Shown one piece after another: positions 8,800 through 15,869 of a DNA stretch of 40,493 bases; positions within the stretch are counted from its first letter, which is position 1, and the number at the start of each line of letters is the position of its first letter. The notes beneath the pieces were generated by a model that was not told where the DNA came from, did no database searches, and saw only the letters and a program-made list of their open reading frames with translations. The position numbers and the translations under genes are program-made. The stretch comes from Bacteroidaceae bacterium. GTDB lineage: Bacteria > Bacteroidota > Bacteroidia > Bacteroidales > Bacteroidaceae. The stretch covers positions 1 through 40,493 of the forward strand of contig JAFUVM010000025.1 in the NCBI GenBank assembly GCA_017483665.1. The letters are read 5' to 3'.

Positions 8800-10764
8800 A
8801 TGCGGCGTTTTTTCATCTTGTTGCTTCTCCTTCCGTTCTGTGCGGCGCTGGCTCAGAACTCTTCCCCGTTGGAGGAGGCTGGGAGAGTGGCTTCGTGGGA
8901 CGACTTCGTGGAGGAATATACGAGCGACGAGGAACGGGCGGACGAGGAGGACTTGCAGCTGCATCTGCAGGACCTCAAGGAACTTTCCGAACATCCCCTG
9001 AACATCAATACGGCAACCGTAGAGGACTTTCTGCGGCTGCCGTTTTTGTCGGAAGGCCAGATAGAGCAGATACATGCCTACATCTACCTGCACGGACAGA
9101 TGCAGACGATGGCTGAGCTGCGGCTCGTACCGCTCATCGACGATGCGACACGCCGCTGGCTCTCGCTCTTCGCCTATGCCGGGACGGAGCAACACGAGGA
9201 CCGCCGCTTCCCGGGCCGACTGCGCCACGACTTCTCGACGCGGCTCGACGTGCCCCTCTACTACCGCGTGGGGCAGCAGCGGGCCGATGGCTACAGGGGC
9301 GACGCGCTCTATCATCGCATGCGCTACACGCTGACCGGAGGCCGACACCTGCAGGCCGGACTGCGCGTGGAGAAGGATGCGGGCGAACGTTTCTACGACA
9401 GCTACGGCGGCTACGCCATGCTGCAGGACGTGGGACCGGTGCAGCGGGCCGTCGTAGGCGACTTCCGTGCGGGCTTCGGCGAAGGGCTGGTGATGGGTTC
9501 ACAGATGTGGATCAGCAAGTCGACGCCGCCGCTGAAGGTGCAGAGCGGACTGCGACCGATGACGGGCATGGACGAGGTGAACTTCCTGCGCGGCGCTGCC
9601 GTGACGCTTGCCTTGGGCAAGCATGTCACCCTGAGCGCATTCGGTTCCTACCGCAAGCGCGATGCGACGCTGAACAACGCGGGCGAGGTGCAGACCTTAC
9701 GCACGGACGGCTACCACCGGACGGCTTTGGAGTGGGAGAGGAAGAGGAACGTGGGGAGCACGGTGCTGGGCGGCAATTTCGGTTGGCAGGGCAGCGGCTT
9801 CCACCTGGGGCTGGCGGGCTACTGGCAGCAGTTCAGCCGTACCCTCAACCCAGGCTCGCAGCAGTATCGAGCCATTTACCCGAGGGGAAAAAGCTTCGGC
9901 GTGGCGGGCGTGAACTACGGCTACACGCGCTACCGCTTCTCTTTGGCTGGCGAGACGGCCTACAGCTCCGCCGGCGGAGGACTGGCCACCGTGAACCGCG
10001 CCTCGTGGACCATCAGCCAACGTTACACGCTCTCTGCCGTCCAACGCTTCTTCTCCTACAACTATTATTCCTTCTACGGCCATACCTTGAGCGAGAACAG
10101 CAAGTCGCAGAACGAGAGCGGCGTGCTCGTGCACCTGCAGGCCGAGCCGCTGGCGGGACTGTCGCTGACGGCCTATGCCGATTTCTTCCACAATCCCTGG
10201 CCGCGCTACCGCATGACGCGCAGCAGCACGGGACAGGAATTTATGCTGCAAGGGGCGTATGCTTTTTCCAGGAGGCACAACCTTCTGGCACGATACCAGC
10301 TGAAGCGGAAGGAGAGCGCCGACCGCATGGAGCCGCACCACCGCGTGAAGCTGCAGTGGACCTGCGAGGCATCCGGCCGATGGCGCCTGCAGACGACCGG
10401 TTCCTTCCACCATGTGCTTGGCAGCAACGGCTTCCTCCTGAGCGAAAACGCCCGTTTCATCGTAAAAAAGCCGGGCTTGACGTTCAGCGGACAGCTCGGT
10501 TACTTCCACACCGACGACTATGCGAGCCGCATCTACATCCAGCATCCTGCGCTCTACAGCAGCATCACGTCGGCGACGTACTCCGGGCATGGCTTGTTCG
10601 GCATCGCCATGTGCCGTTGGCAAAGCCGGAACGGACGTTGGATGTTCGAGGGACGCTACAGCCTGCTGCGCTACTTCGACCGCGACGAGCAGGGCAGCGG
10701 TCTGCAAGCCATCCTGAGCCCTTGGCGGAACGACCTCTCCGTGCAGCTCCGCCTGAAGATATAG
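8800..10764 (+). CDS. Helix-hairpin-helix protein with predicted outer-membrane beta-barrel
   Basis: 654 residues. MRRFFILLLLLPFCAALAQ is a clear signal peptide. Residues about 63-125 hold one or two ComEA-like helix-hairpin-helix units (LNINTATVEDFLRLPFLSEGQIEQI, then MAELRLVPLIDDATRRWL), a fold usually used for non-specific DNA binding. From about residue 135 the sequence alternates Tyr/Phe/Trp and polar residues in short amphipathic strands separated by Gly/Arg turns, to a C-terminus ending LSVQLRLKI. That pattern suggests an outer-membrane barrel. The arrangement is seen in uncharacterised Bacteroidetes proteins; no function is established. Periplasmic DNA binding linked to DNA uptake is one inference. 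Confidence 0.72.
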   Translation: MRRFFILLLLLPFCAALAQNSSPLEEAGRVASWDDFVEEYTSDEERADEEDLQLHLQDLKELSEHPLNINTATVEDFLRLPFLSEGQIEQIHAYIYLHGQMQTMAELRLVPLIDDATRRWLSLFAYAGTEQHEDRRFPGRLRHDFSTRLDVPLYYRVGQQRADGYRGDALYHRMRYTLTGGRHLQAGLRVEKDAGERFYDSYGGYAMLQDVGPVQRAVVGDFRAGFGEGLVMGSQMWISKSTPPLKVQSGLRPMTGMDEVNFLRGAAVTLALGKHVTLSAFGSYRKRDATLNNAGEVQTLRTDGYHRTALEWERKRNVGSTVLGGNFGWQGSGFHLGLAGYWQQFSRTLNPGSQQYRAIYPRGKSFGVAGVNYGYTRYRFSLAGETAYSSAGGGLATVNRASWTISQRYTLSAVQRFFSYNYYSFYGHTLSENSKSQNESGVLVHLQAEPLAGLSLTAYADFFHNPWPRYRMTRSSTGQEFMLQGAYAFSRRHNLLARYQLKRKESADRMEPHHRVKLQWTCEASGRWRLQTTGSFHHVLGSNGFLLSENARFIVKKPGLTFSGQLGYFHTDDYASRIYIQHPALYSSITSATYSGHGLFGIAMCRWQSRNGRWMFEGRYSLLRYFDRDEQGSGLQAILSPWRNDLSVQLRLKI

Positions 10765-10811
10765 GGGGTATAATACAACACAGCGTGCTCTTCTTGGCAG
10801 AAGTGCTGTTC

Positions 10812-11255
10812 GTGCGGATTTGAAATCCGCACGCTTGAATATAGGGATTTACAATCCCGCAATTCTGTTTATCGCATTTCAAATGCTTATATTCTATGCT
10901 GTCGGATTGCAAATCCGACAGAACGTTACAAGAAACGGCGTGCGCTTCCGGCGGAAGCGCCGTTCGTGCGGATTTGCAATCCGCACGCTTGAATATAGGG
11001 ATTTATAATCCCGCAATTCTGTTTATCGCATTTCAAATGCTTATATTCTATGCTGTCGGATTGCAAATCCGACAGAACGTTACATGAAACGGCGTGCGCT
11101 TCTTGGCAGAAGTGCCGTTCGTGCGGATTTGCAATCCGCACGCTTGAATATAGGGATTTACAATCCCGCAATTCTGTTTATCGCATTTCAAATGCTTATA
11201 TTCTATGCTGTCGGATTGCAAATCCGACAGAACATTACAAGAAACGGCGTGCGCG
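10812..11255 (+). repeat. Three tandem copies of the roughly 154-bp composite hairpin element
   Basis: Copies start at 10812, 10966 and 11121 (periods 154 and 155). Each contains in order: a 10-bp stem CGTGCGGATT/AATCCGCACG; GAATATA; GGGATT/AATCCC; GCATT/AATGC; TATATTC, complementary to GAATATA; a 10-bp stem CTGTCGGATT/AATCCGACAG; and a GCGCTTCC/GGAAGCGC-type stem. Loops are mostly 3 nt and vary (TGA, TGC; TAC, TAT) while the stems stay fixed. The first and last large hairpins are mutual reverse complements in their core, so the element is also a large imperfect palindrome. No gene is supported in 10765-11291. Confidence 0.92.
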
Positions 11256-11322
11256 TCCGGCGGAAGCGCCTCGTGCTTATTTCGGAAGCGCCTAGCGCTT
11301 ATTTTGGAAGCGCACGCCGTGT
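11256..11322 (+). repeat. 22-bp hairpin array, locus 2 (2 units)
   Basis: CTTAT cores at 11276 and 11298 follow directly on the composite element, as at the left window edge. The minus-strand GH30 gene ends inside this array: its stop codon is the TTA in a unit at 11292. Confidence 0.85.
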
Positions 11323-12758
11323 TTATAAGAAGTCAACGGAGTGGGCTTGACAGGAACGACCAGTGTGGTGATGCTCTTCTCGGGGAGTCTGACCTCGATG
11401 TCGCCTGCGGAGGTGAGGCGGACGTTGCCAACCGGCTCCATCGACTCGGTCTCGCTGGTGCGCCAGGCCTGGATGCCGCCATTTGCGGAAGCTCCCGGCA
11501 GACTGATGCGATGGGTGCTCGGTTCCTTGCCGCCCAGCAGGACGATGGTCAGCGTGTCGGCTTCGGGGTTGACGGCTGCCAGCGACTGTCCGTTCCCGCT
11601 CTCCACGATGGAGAATCCCTGACGGATGAAGCGCGTGAAGTGCTGGCGGACGTAGAAGTTCTTCACCTTGCGGTACGTGCCCCGCGCAAAGTTGCCCTGG
11701 ACGACGCACCACTGGTCGCCGTACTCCTCCACGTACTGCCAGTCCAGCCAGGCCGTGGGCCTGATGTCGCGCATGTCGTCGATGAGTCGCTGCGCCATGT
11801 TCAGGTTGCCCTCGATGCCCCTGCCGCTGCTGCCCGACTCGCTCATCCACACCGTCTTGCCTGCTCTTCGTGCCAGGTCGCCCACCTTGCGGCGTGTCTT
11901 TGTGTCGGCCGAATAGGTGTGGGTGTTCCACTGGCCTATCAGGTCGATGGCACCGCTCCGGAGGTACTCCTTCAGCACCGACAGGCTGTGCGCCGTGCAC
12001 GTCTCGTCGCTGGCGCTGATGACGGTTCGCAGCCCGCTCTCCTTCAGGATGGGAGACAGCACGCGGAGGAACGCCACCTGACTCTCGGCGTCGAAGTGAC
12101 AACCCTCCTGCGAGCCCGACTGATACCAGTAGTCCGTGGTCGGTTCGTTGAAGGGCTCCAGCGTCCGGAACTCAATGCCGTATGCGTCCTTGTAGTGTCG
12201 GCAGACGTCCACCAGATAGCGGGCGAAGTCCTCGTAGCAGTCGGTGCGCAGGTTGTCCGTCCGGGCATCCTTGTGCCCCGCCGCGCAGCCGCTCACCGTC
12301 ATCCACCAGGGCGGACTGTTCGAGAAGGCTTCGAAGATGGCATCCGGCCGCTTCTCCTTTATCTTGAGCATAATGCGGCGCTGTGCCGAGTCTCGTTCCC
12401 AGTTGTACGGACCTCCGCGCTCGTCCTGGAAACCCTCCATTTCGGCACGCAGTCCCTTCCCTTTTCCCATGTGGTGCACGGTGCAGTTCCTCCACTCGGG
12501 GTCGTCGCCGCCTCCGATGTTGTAGCGGAAGATGTTCCAGTTCAGACCGTCGGGACTGACCATCCAGTCAATGATGCGGTCTACGCTTTCCTCGTCCCAT
12601 TTGCCGCACATGTTGGCCCACCAGCACAGGCTCACGCCCCAGCCCTCTACCGTCTGGCAGCGGGCGTTGACGTCCACGGCATACTCCTGTTGCGGCTGTG
12701 CCGTTGCGGTCAGAGCCGTCAGGAACATGGCAAATGTCAGGAAGTCGGCGTGTTTCAT
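11292..12758 (-). CDS. GH30 glycoside hydrolase, endo-beta-1,6-galactanase-like
   Basis: 488 residues, secreted: MKHADFLTFAMFLTALTATAQ is a signal peptide. The start at 12758 is preferred over any longer frame because it begins the signal peptide 20 bp after the lgt stop. The (beta/alpha)8 domain shows the acid/base Glu in EPFNEPTTDYW (about residue 181) and the likely nucleophile in WMSESGSSGRG (about 288). The phrase SGSQEGCHFDAE after the acid/base resembles the galactanase-type GH30 subfamily, so side chains of arabinogalactan are a reasonable substrate guess. A small C-terminal beta domain follows. The final residues (SYKHGVRFQNKR) are read from the hairpin array and are not conserved-looking. 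It is probably co-transcribed with lgt. Confidence 0.87.
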   Translation of the reverse strand: MKHADFLTFAMFLTALTATAQPQQEYAVDVNARCQTVEGWGVSLCWWANMCGKWDEESVDRIIDWMVSPDGLNWNIFRYNIGGGDDPEWRNCTVHHMGKGKGLRAEMEGFQDERGGPYNWERDSAQRRIMLKIKEKRPDAIFEAFSNSPPWWMTVSGCAAGHKDARTDNLRTDCYEDFARYLVDVCRHYKDAYGIEFRTLEPFNEPTTDYWYQSGSQEGCHFDAESQVAFLRVLSPILKESGLRTVISASDETCTAHSLSVLKEYLRSGAIDLIGQWNTHTYSADTKTRRKVGDLARRAGKTVWMSESGSSGRGIEGNLNMAQRLIDDMRDIRPTAWLDWQYVEEYGDQWCVVQGNFARGTYRKVKNFYVRQHFTRFIRQGFSIVESGNGQSLAAVNPEADTLTIVLLGGKEPSTHRISLPGASANGGIQAWRTSETESMEPVGNVRLTSAGDIEVRLPEKSITTLVVPVKPTPLTSYKHGVRFQNKR

Positions 12759-12778
12759 ACGGAACAGCTTAGGCGTTG

Positions 12779-13609
12779 TTATTTTTCGGCCAGTGCCTTG
12801 CAGTACTTGCCGCCGAGCATGCAGTAGAGTCCCAGCGCGACGAAGGGAATGGAGAGCAGCTGACCCATGTTCAGCAGCATGCCGCTCTCGAAGTCCACCT
12901 GGTTCTCTTTGGTGTACTCGATGAAGATGCGGCTCGTGAAGATGAGGAAGAGGCAGAGCCCGAAGTAGAAGCCTGTGCCCACTTTCTGCGGGTATCGGCG
13001 GTAGATAATCCATGTGATGACGAAGAACAGGGCGTAGCAGATGGCCTCGTAGAGCTGTCCGGGGTGGCGCGGAAGCAAGTCGACGCGTTCGAAGACGAAC
13101 GCCCAGGGCACGTCGGTCGGTCGGCCGATAATCTCCGAATTCATCAGGTTGCCGATGCGGATGGCGCAGGCGCAGACCGGAGTGACGATGCCCACGTTGT
13201 CGAGCACGTGCATGATGTTGAGCTTCACCTTGCGGGCATAGAGCCAGAGGGCAAGCATCAGGCCGAGCGTACCGCCGTGGCTGGCCAGTCCCTCGAAGCC
13301 GGTGTACGTCCAGCCCTTCCCCGGTATGTTGCGGGCAGGCAGTATCATCTCGATGGGGTGCGACAGGTAGTAGCCCGGTTCGTAGAACAGACAATGCCCC
13401 AGACGCGCACCGATCAGGATGCCCAGGAAGCAGTACAGGAACATCGGGTCGAACTTCTCTTCGGCAATCTTCTGCTGCCGGTAGAGCATGTGCAACAGCA
13501 GAAAGACACTCACCATTCCGATTGCCCAGCACAGCGAGTACCAGCGGATGGCAAAGAAACCCAGGTCGAGGGCAATGATGTCGGGGTTCCAGTGTATGAA
13601 CAAGTTCAT
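12779..13609 (-). CDS. lgt: Prolipoprotein diacylglyceryl transferase
   Basis: Transfers diacylglycerol from phosphatidylglycerol to the lipobox Cys of prolipoproteins, in the inner membrane. It has 276 residues and about seven membrane segments. Family signatures visible: FLGILIGARLGHCLFYEP, the His-Gly segment GLASHGGTLG (about residue 108), the Lgt signature RIGNLMNSEIIGRPTDVPW (about 150-168) and RHPGQLYEA (about 181). This supports the several lipoproteins encoded nearby. The ATG at 13609 is touched directly by a GGATTAG array lying in its leader. Confidence 0.97.
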   Translation of the reverse strand: MNLFIHWNPDIIALDLGFFAIRWYSLCWAIGMVSVFLLLHMLYRQQKIAEEKFDPMFLYCFLGILIGARLGHCLFYEPGYYLSHPIEMILPARNIPGKGWTYTGFEGLASHGGTLGLMLALWLYARKVKLNIMHVLDNVGIVTPVCACAIRIGNLMNSEIIGRPTDVPWAFVFERVDLLPRHPGQLYEAICYALFFVITWIIYRRYPQKVGTGFYFGLCLFLIFTSRIFIEYTKENQVDFESGMLLNMGQLLSIPFVALGLYCMLGGKYCKALAEK

Positions 13610-13775
13610 AGGATTAGGGATTAGGGATTAGAGGATTAGGGAATAGAGGATTAGAGATTAGGGAATAGAGGAATAGGGATTAGGGAATAGAGGATTAGAG
13701 ATTAGGGAATAGGGGATTAGAGGATTAGGGATTAGAGGATTAGGGATTAGAGATTAGGGAATAGGGATTAGGGTT
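13610..13775. repeat. Degenerate GGATTAG/GGGATTAGAG tandem array
   Basis: About 165 bp made almost only of GATTAGG, GAATAGG and GATTAGAG words on the plus strand. It fills the gap between the four-helix-bundle gene and lgt, providing the former's stop codon (CCC TAA on the minus strand) and touching the latter's ATG. The inverted counterpart (TAATCCC words) lies at 14157-14176, on the other side of the same gene. Confidence 0.88.
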
Positions 13776-14142
13776 TGTCACCATTTGCGAGAACAGATCT
13801 ATGTAATGTTGCAAGCTGTTTCTTTACTGAAAGAATAATTGTTTCCATGTTGTCGAACTGTTCTTTATCTATGTAATCTTCATCATATGAAAGCTCCAAT
13901 TCGCACATAACTTCGTTGAGAGAACCAAAGGCAATTTGTAGGAAATGTGCCTTTTCTTTGGCAGAGAAGCGGCCAAACCCCTCGGCGATGTTAATGGGAA
14001 TTGACATCGCGGCACGCCGAAGTTGGTCGCATAATCCAAATCGCTCCTCGGTGGGGAAGGTCTTAATGAGTTTGCATACCTCATGAGACAGGGATTTTGC
14101 GTTTTTGTAAACGTCTAATCGTCTATAGTAAAAGTTCTCCAT
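13768..14142 (-). CDS. Four-helix-bundle protein (23S rRNA IVS-type family), copy B
   Basis: A 124-residue all-helical protein. The pattern of YRRLDVYKNAKSLSHEV, then FGLCDQLRRAAMSIPINIAEGFGR, then FLQIAFGSLNEVMCELELS matches the small four-helix-bundle family first noted in intervening sequences of 23S rRNA genes; the function is unknown and the family is related in fold to the Avd protein of diversity-generating retroelements. ATG at 14142 is preferred over the adjacent TTG. The last codons and stop are formed by the repeat array. A paralogue (15392-15781) lies on the other side of ychF. Confidence 0.85.
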   Translation of the reverse strand: MENFYYRRLDVYKNAKSLSHEVCKLIKTFPTEERFGLCDQLRRAAMSIPINIAEGFGRFSAKEKAHFLQIAFGSLNEVMCELELSYDEDYIDKEQFDNMETIILSVKKQLATLHRSVLANGDKP

Positions 14143-14156
14143 CAAACTCTATTCTT

Positions 14157-14176
14157 TAATCCCTAATCCCTAATCC
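14157..14176. repeat. Inverted TAATCCC array upstream of four-helix-bundle copy B
   Basis: Nearly three TAATCCC heptamers, in the opposite orientation to the GGATTAG array at 13610-13775. Together the two bracket the gene as inverted flanks. Confidence 0.75.
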
Positions 14177-14199
14177 GATTCAACGTCAGACGTTGAATC
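14177..14199 (-). repeat. Perfect inverted repeat spanning the ychF stop codon
   Basis: GATTCAACGT-CAG-ACGTTGAATC, 10-bp arms and a 3-nt loop. One arm is the last codons of ychF; the other is its inverted copy just after the TGA. It may act as a terminator or processing hairpin, although no T-run follows on the minus strand. Confidence 0.85.
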
Positions 14200-15283
14200 T
14201 AAAGTGCATGATGTCGCCGTCCTGCACGATGTAGTCCTTTCCCTCGACGCTCATCTTGCCAGCCTCGCGGACGGCAGCCTCGGAGCCGTAGTGGATGTAG
14301 TCCTCATACTTGATGACTTCGGCACGGATGAAGCCTTTCTCGAAGTCGGTATGGATGACGCCGGCACACTGCGGAGCCTTCCATCCGCGGCGGAACGTCC
14401 AGGCCTTCACCTCCATTTCGCCTGCCGTGATGAACGTCTGCAGGGTGAGCAGGTGGTAGATGGACTTGATGAGGCGGTTGCAGCCGCTCTCCGTCAGCCC
14501 CATGTCCTCGAGGAACATCTGCTTCTCCTCGTAGGTCTCCAGCTCGGCAATGTCGGCCTCTGTCTGTGCCGAGATTATCATCATTTCGGCATCCTCGCCC
14601 TCGATGGCCTTCTTGACGGCTTCGGTGTAGGCATTGCCCGTGGCGGCCGAGGCATCGTCGACGTTGCAGACGTAGAGCACGGGCTTCGTAGTGAGCAGGA
14701 ACAGACTGCCGGCTGCGGCCAGTTCGTCCTCGGTCTCGAAGCTGACGCTCCGGGCGCTCTGACCCTTGCTGAGGGCTTCCTGGTAGCGGAGCAGAACGTC
14801 GAGTTCGACCTTGGCCTGCTTGTCGCCGCCGACGCGGGCCTGCTTCTCCACCTTCTTGATGCGGTTCTCGATGGTCTCGAGGTCCTTGATCTGCAGTTCC
14901 GCGTCGATGATTTCCTTGTCGCGGACAGGGTCCACGCTGCCGTCGACGTGCACGATGCCCGGGTCGTCGAAGCAGCGTAGCACGTGGATGATGGCGTCGC
15001 ACTCGCGTATGTTGGCAAGGAACTGGTTGCCCAGGCCTTCGCCTTTGCTGGCACCCTTCACGAGTCCGGCTATGTCGACGATGTCGCATACGGCGGGCAC
15101 GATGCGTCCCGGATGGACGAGTTCAGCGAGGCGGGTCAGCCTTTCGTCGGGCACGGTGACCTGTCCGAGCTGTGCGTCGATGGTACAAAAAGGGAAGTTG
15201 GCTGCCTGAGCCTTTGCGCTCGACAGACAATTGAAGAGGGTCGACTTGCCAACGTTAGGCAGTCCTACGATTCCGGCTTTCAT
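14186..15283 (-). CDS. ychF: Redox- and ribosome-associated ATPase YchF (Obg family)
   Basis: A P-loop NTPase of the Obg-related family, cytoplasmic and ribosome-associated, that prefers ATP to GTP. It has 365 residues, full length. G1 is GLPNVGKST (residues 7-15), followed by NFPFCTIDAQLG; G3 is DIAGLVKGASKGEGLGNQFL (about 69-88); the weak G4 NVDD (about 205) differs from NKxD, as is typical of YchF. A coiled-coil insertion (about 125-160) and a C-terminal TGS domain (TAGEMEVKAWTFRRGWKAPQCAG, about 290-312) complete it. It lies between two four-helix-bundle genes on the same strand. Confidence 0.97.
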   Translation of the reverse strand: MKAGIVGLPNVGKSTLFNCLSSAKAQAANFPFCTIDAQLGQVTVPDERLTRLAELVHPGRIVPAVCDIVDIAGLVKGASKGEGLGNQFLANIRECDAIIHVLRCFDDPGIVHVDGSVDPVRDKEIIDAELQIKDLETIENRIKKVEKQARVGGDKQAKVELDVLLRYQEALSKGQSARSVSFETEDELAAAGSLFLLTTKPVLYVCNVDDASAATGNAYTEAVKKAIEGEDAEMMIISAQTEADIAELETYEEKQMFLEDMGLTESGCNRLIKSIYHLLTLQTFITAGEMEVKAWTFRRGWKAPQCAGVIHTDFEKGFIRAEVIKYEDYIHYGSEAAVREAGKMSVEGKDYIVQDGDIMHFRFNV

Positions 15284-15299
15284 CGTTTTCTTAGTATGT

Positions 15300-15365
15300 G
15301 GGAGTTAAAATGGGAGTTAAAGTGGGAGTTAAGCCAGCAAAGCTGGCTGGAAGTTAAGTGCTTCG
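15300..15365. repeat. GGGAGTTAAAGT array between ychF and four-helix-bundle copy A
   Basis: Three 12-bp units beginning GGGAGTTAA plus a fourth partial GGAAGTTAA, interrupted by the small dyads CCAGC-AAA-GCTGG and AGTGC-TTC-GCACT. The inverted form (TTAACTTCC words) is at 15783-15837, on the other side of the gene. Confidence 0.8.
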
Positions 15366-15391
15366 CACTGGACGTTACTATGTTTTGGTTG

Positions 15392-15781
15392 TTATTCATC
15401 GGTGATTCCTTTGTTTTGGCTTATAGCTTCGGCGTAGCCGTTGAGCTTCCAGCTGGTTCCGTTGAGAAGGTATTCTAGTTTGTCGCGCATGGCATTGTCG
15501 ATGTATTCGATGTCGTTCGAAAGTATGATATAGTAGCGACATTCTTCAAGTGAGCCTTGTGCAATGTTCAGGAAGCGAAGTTTGTCTGCTCTGCTCAGTT
15601 TTCGATAGCCTTCACAGATGTTGGCAGCTATTGAGACAGCCGCACGCCGGAACTGCGAAGTCAGTCCGTAGAGTTCGTCTTCTGGGAAGTGCTTCGTGAC
15701 AGAGTATACAGCCTTTACGAACTCGTGGGCTTGTTGCCAACACTCCAGATCCTTGAAGCTGCGACTATATCTGTTGTCCAT
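15392..15781 (-). CDS. Four-helix-bundle protein (23S rRNA IVS-type family), copy A
   Basis: 129 residues from the ATG at 15781. The eight codons upstream of it are repeat sequence (EVKTEVK), so the longer start is rejected. Family features: FKDLECWQQAHEFVKAVYSVTKHFP, LYGLTSQFRRAAVSIAANICEGYRK and FLNIAQGSLEECRYYIILS. It is clearly related to copy B (13768-14142) but diverged, so it is not a recent duplicate. It is bracketed by inverted TTAACTTCC/GGAAGTTAA arrays. Function unknown. Confidence 0.85.
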   Translation of the reverse strand: MDNRYSRSFKDLECWQQAHEFVKAVYSVTKHFPEDELYGLTSQFRRAAVSIAANICEGYRKLSRADKLRFLNIAQGSLEECRYYIILSNDIEYIDNAMRDKLEYLLNGTSWKLNGYAEAISQNKGITDE

Positions 15782-15782
15782 T

Positions 15783-15837
15783 TTTACTTCCGTTTTAACT
15801 TCCACGAGCGTAGCGAGTTAACTTCCCCTTTAACTTC
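15783..15837. repeat. TTAACTTCC array upstream of four-helix-bundle copy A
   Basis: Four ACTTCC-type words (ACTTCCGTTTTA, ACTTCCACGAG, ACTTCCCCTTTA, ACTTCTGC) in inverse orientation to the array at 15300-15365. Confidence 0.75.
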
Positions 15838-15840
15838 TGC

Positions 15841-15869
15841 GGCTTCAACGATTAGAAATCATTGAAGCC
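15841..15869 (-). repeat. Inverted repeat spanning the stop codon of the RidA-like gene
   Basis: Arms GGCTTCAACGATT and AATCATTGAAGCC (13 bp, one mismatch that is a G-U pair in the minus-strand transcript) with a 3-nt loop AGA. The right arm is the last codons of the RidA-like gene. The geometry is the same as at the ychF stop (14177-14199). Confidence 0.85.

Noticed and set aside
8496-8816. 106-codon minus-strand frame with a 22-residue repeat
   Set aside because: It is the translation of the 66-bp triplicate; there is no independent sign of coding, and the repeat is open only because 66 is a multiple of three.
11292-13532. A longer GH30 protein starting upstream within lgt
   Set aside because: It would overlap most of lgt; a signal peptide begins at 12758, just after the lgt stop.
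13768-14142. Four-helix-bundle genes as part of a diversity-generating retroelement (Avd)
   Set aside because: No reverse transcriptase, template repeat or variable repeat is visible nearby; only the fold family is similar.
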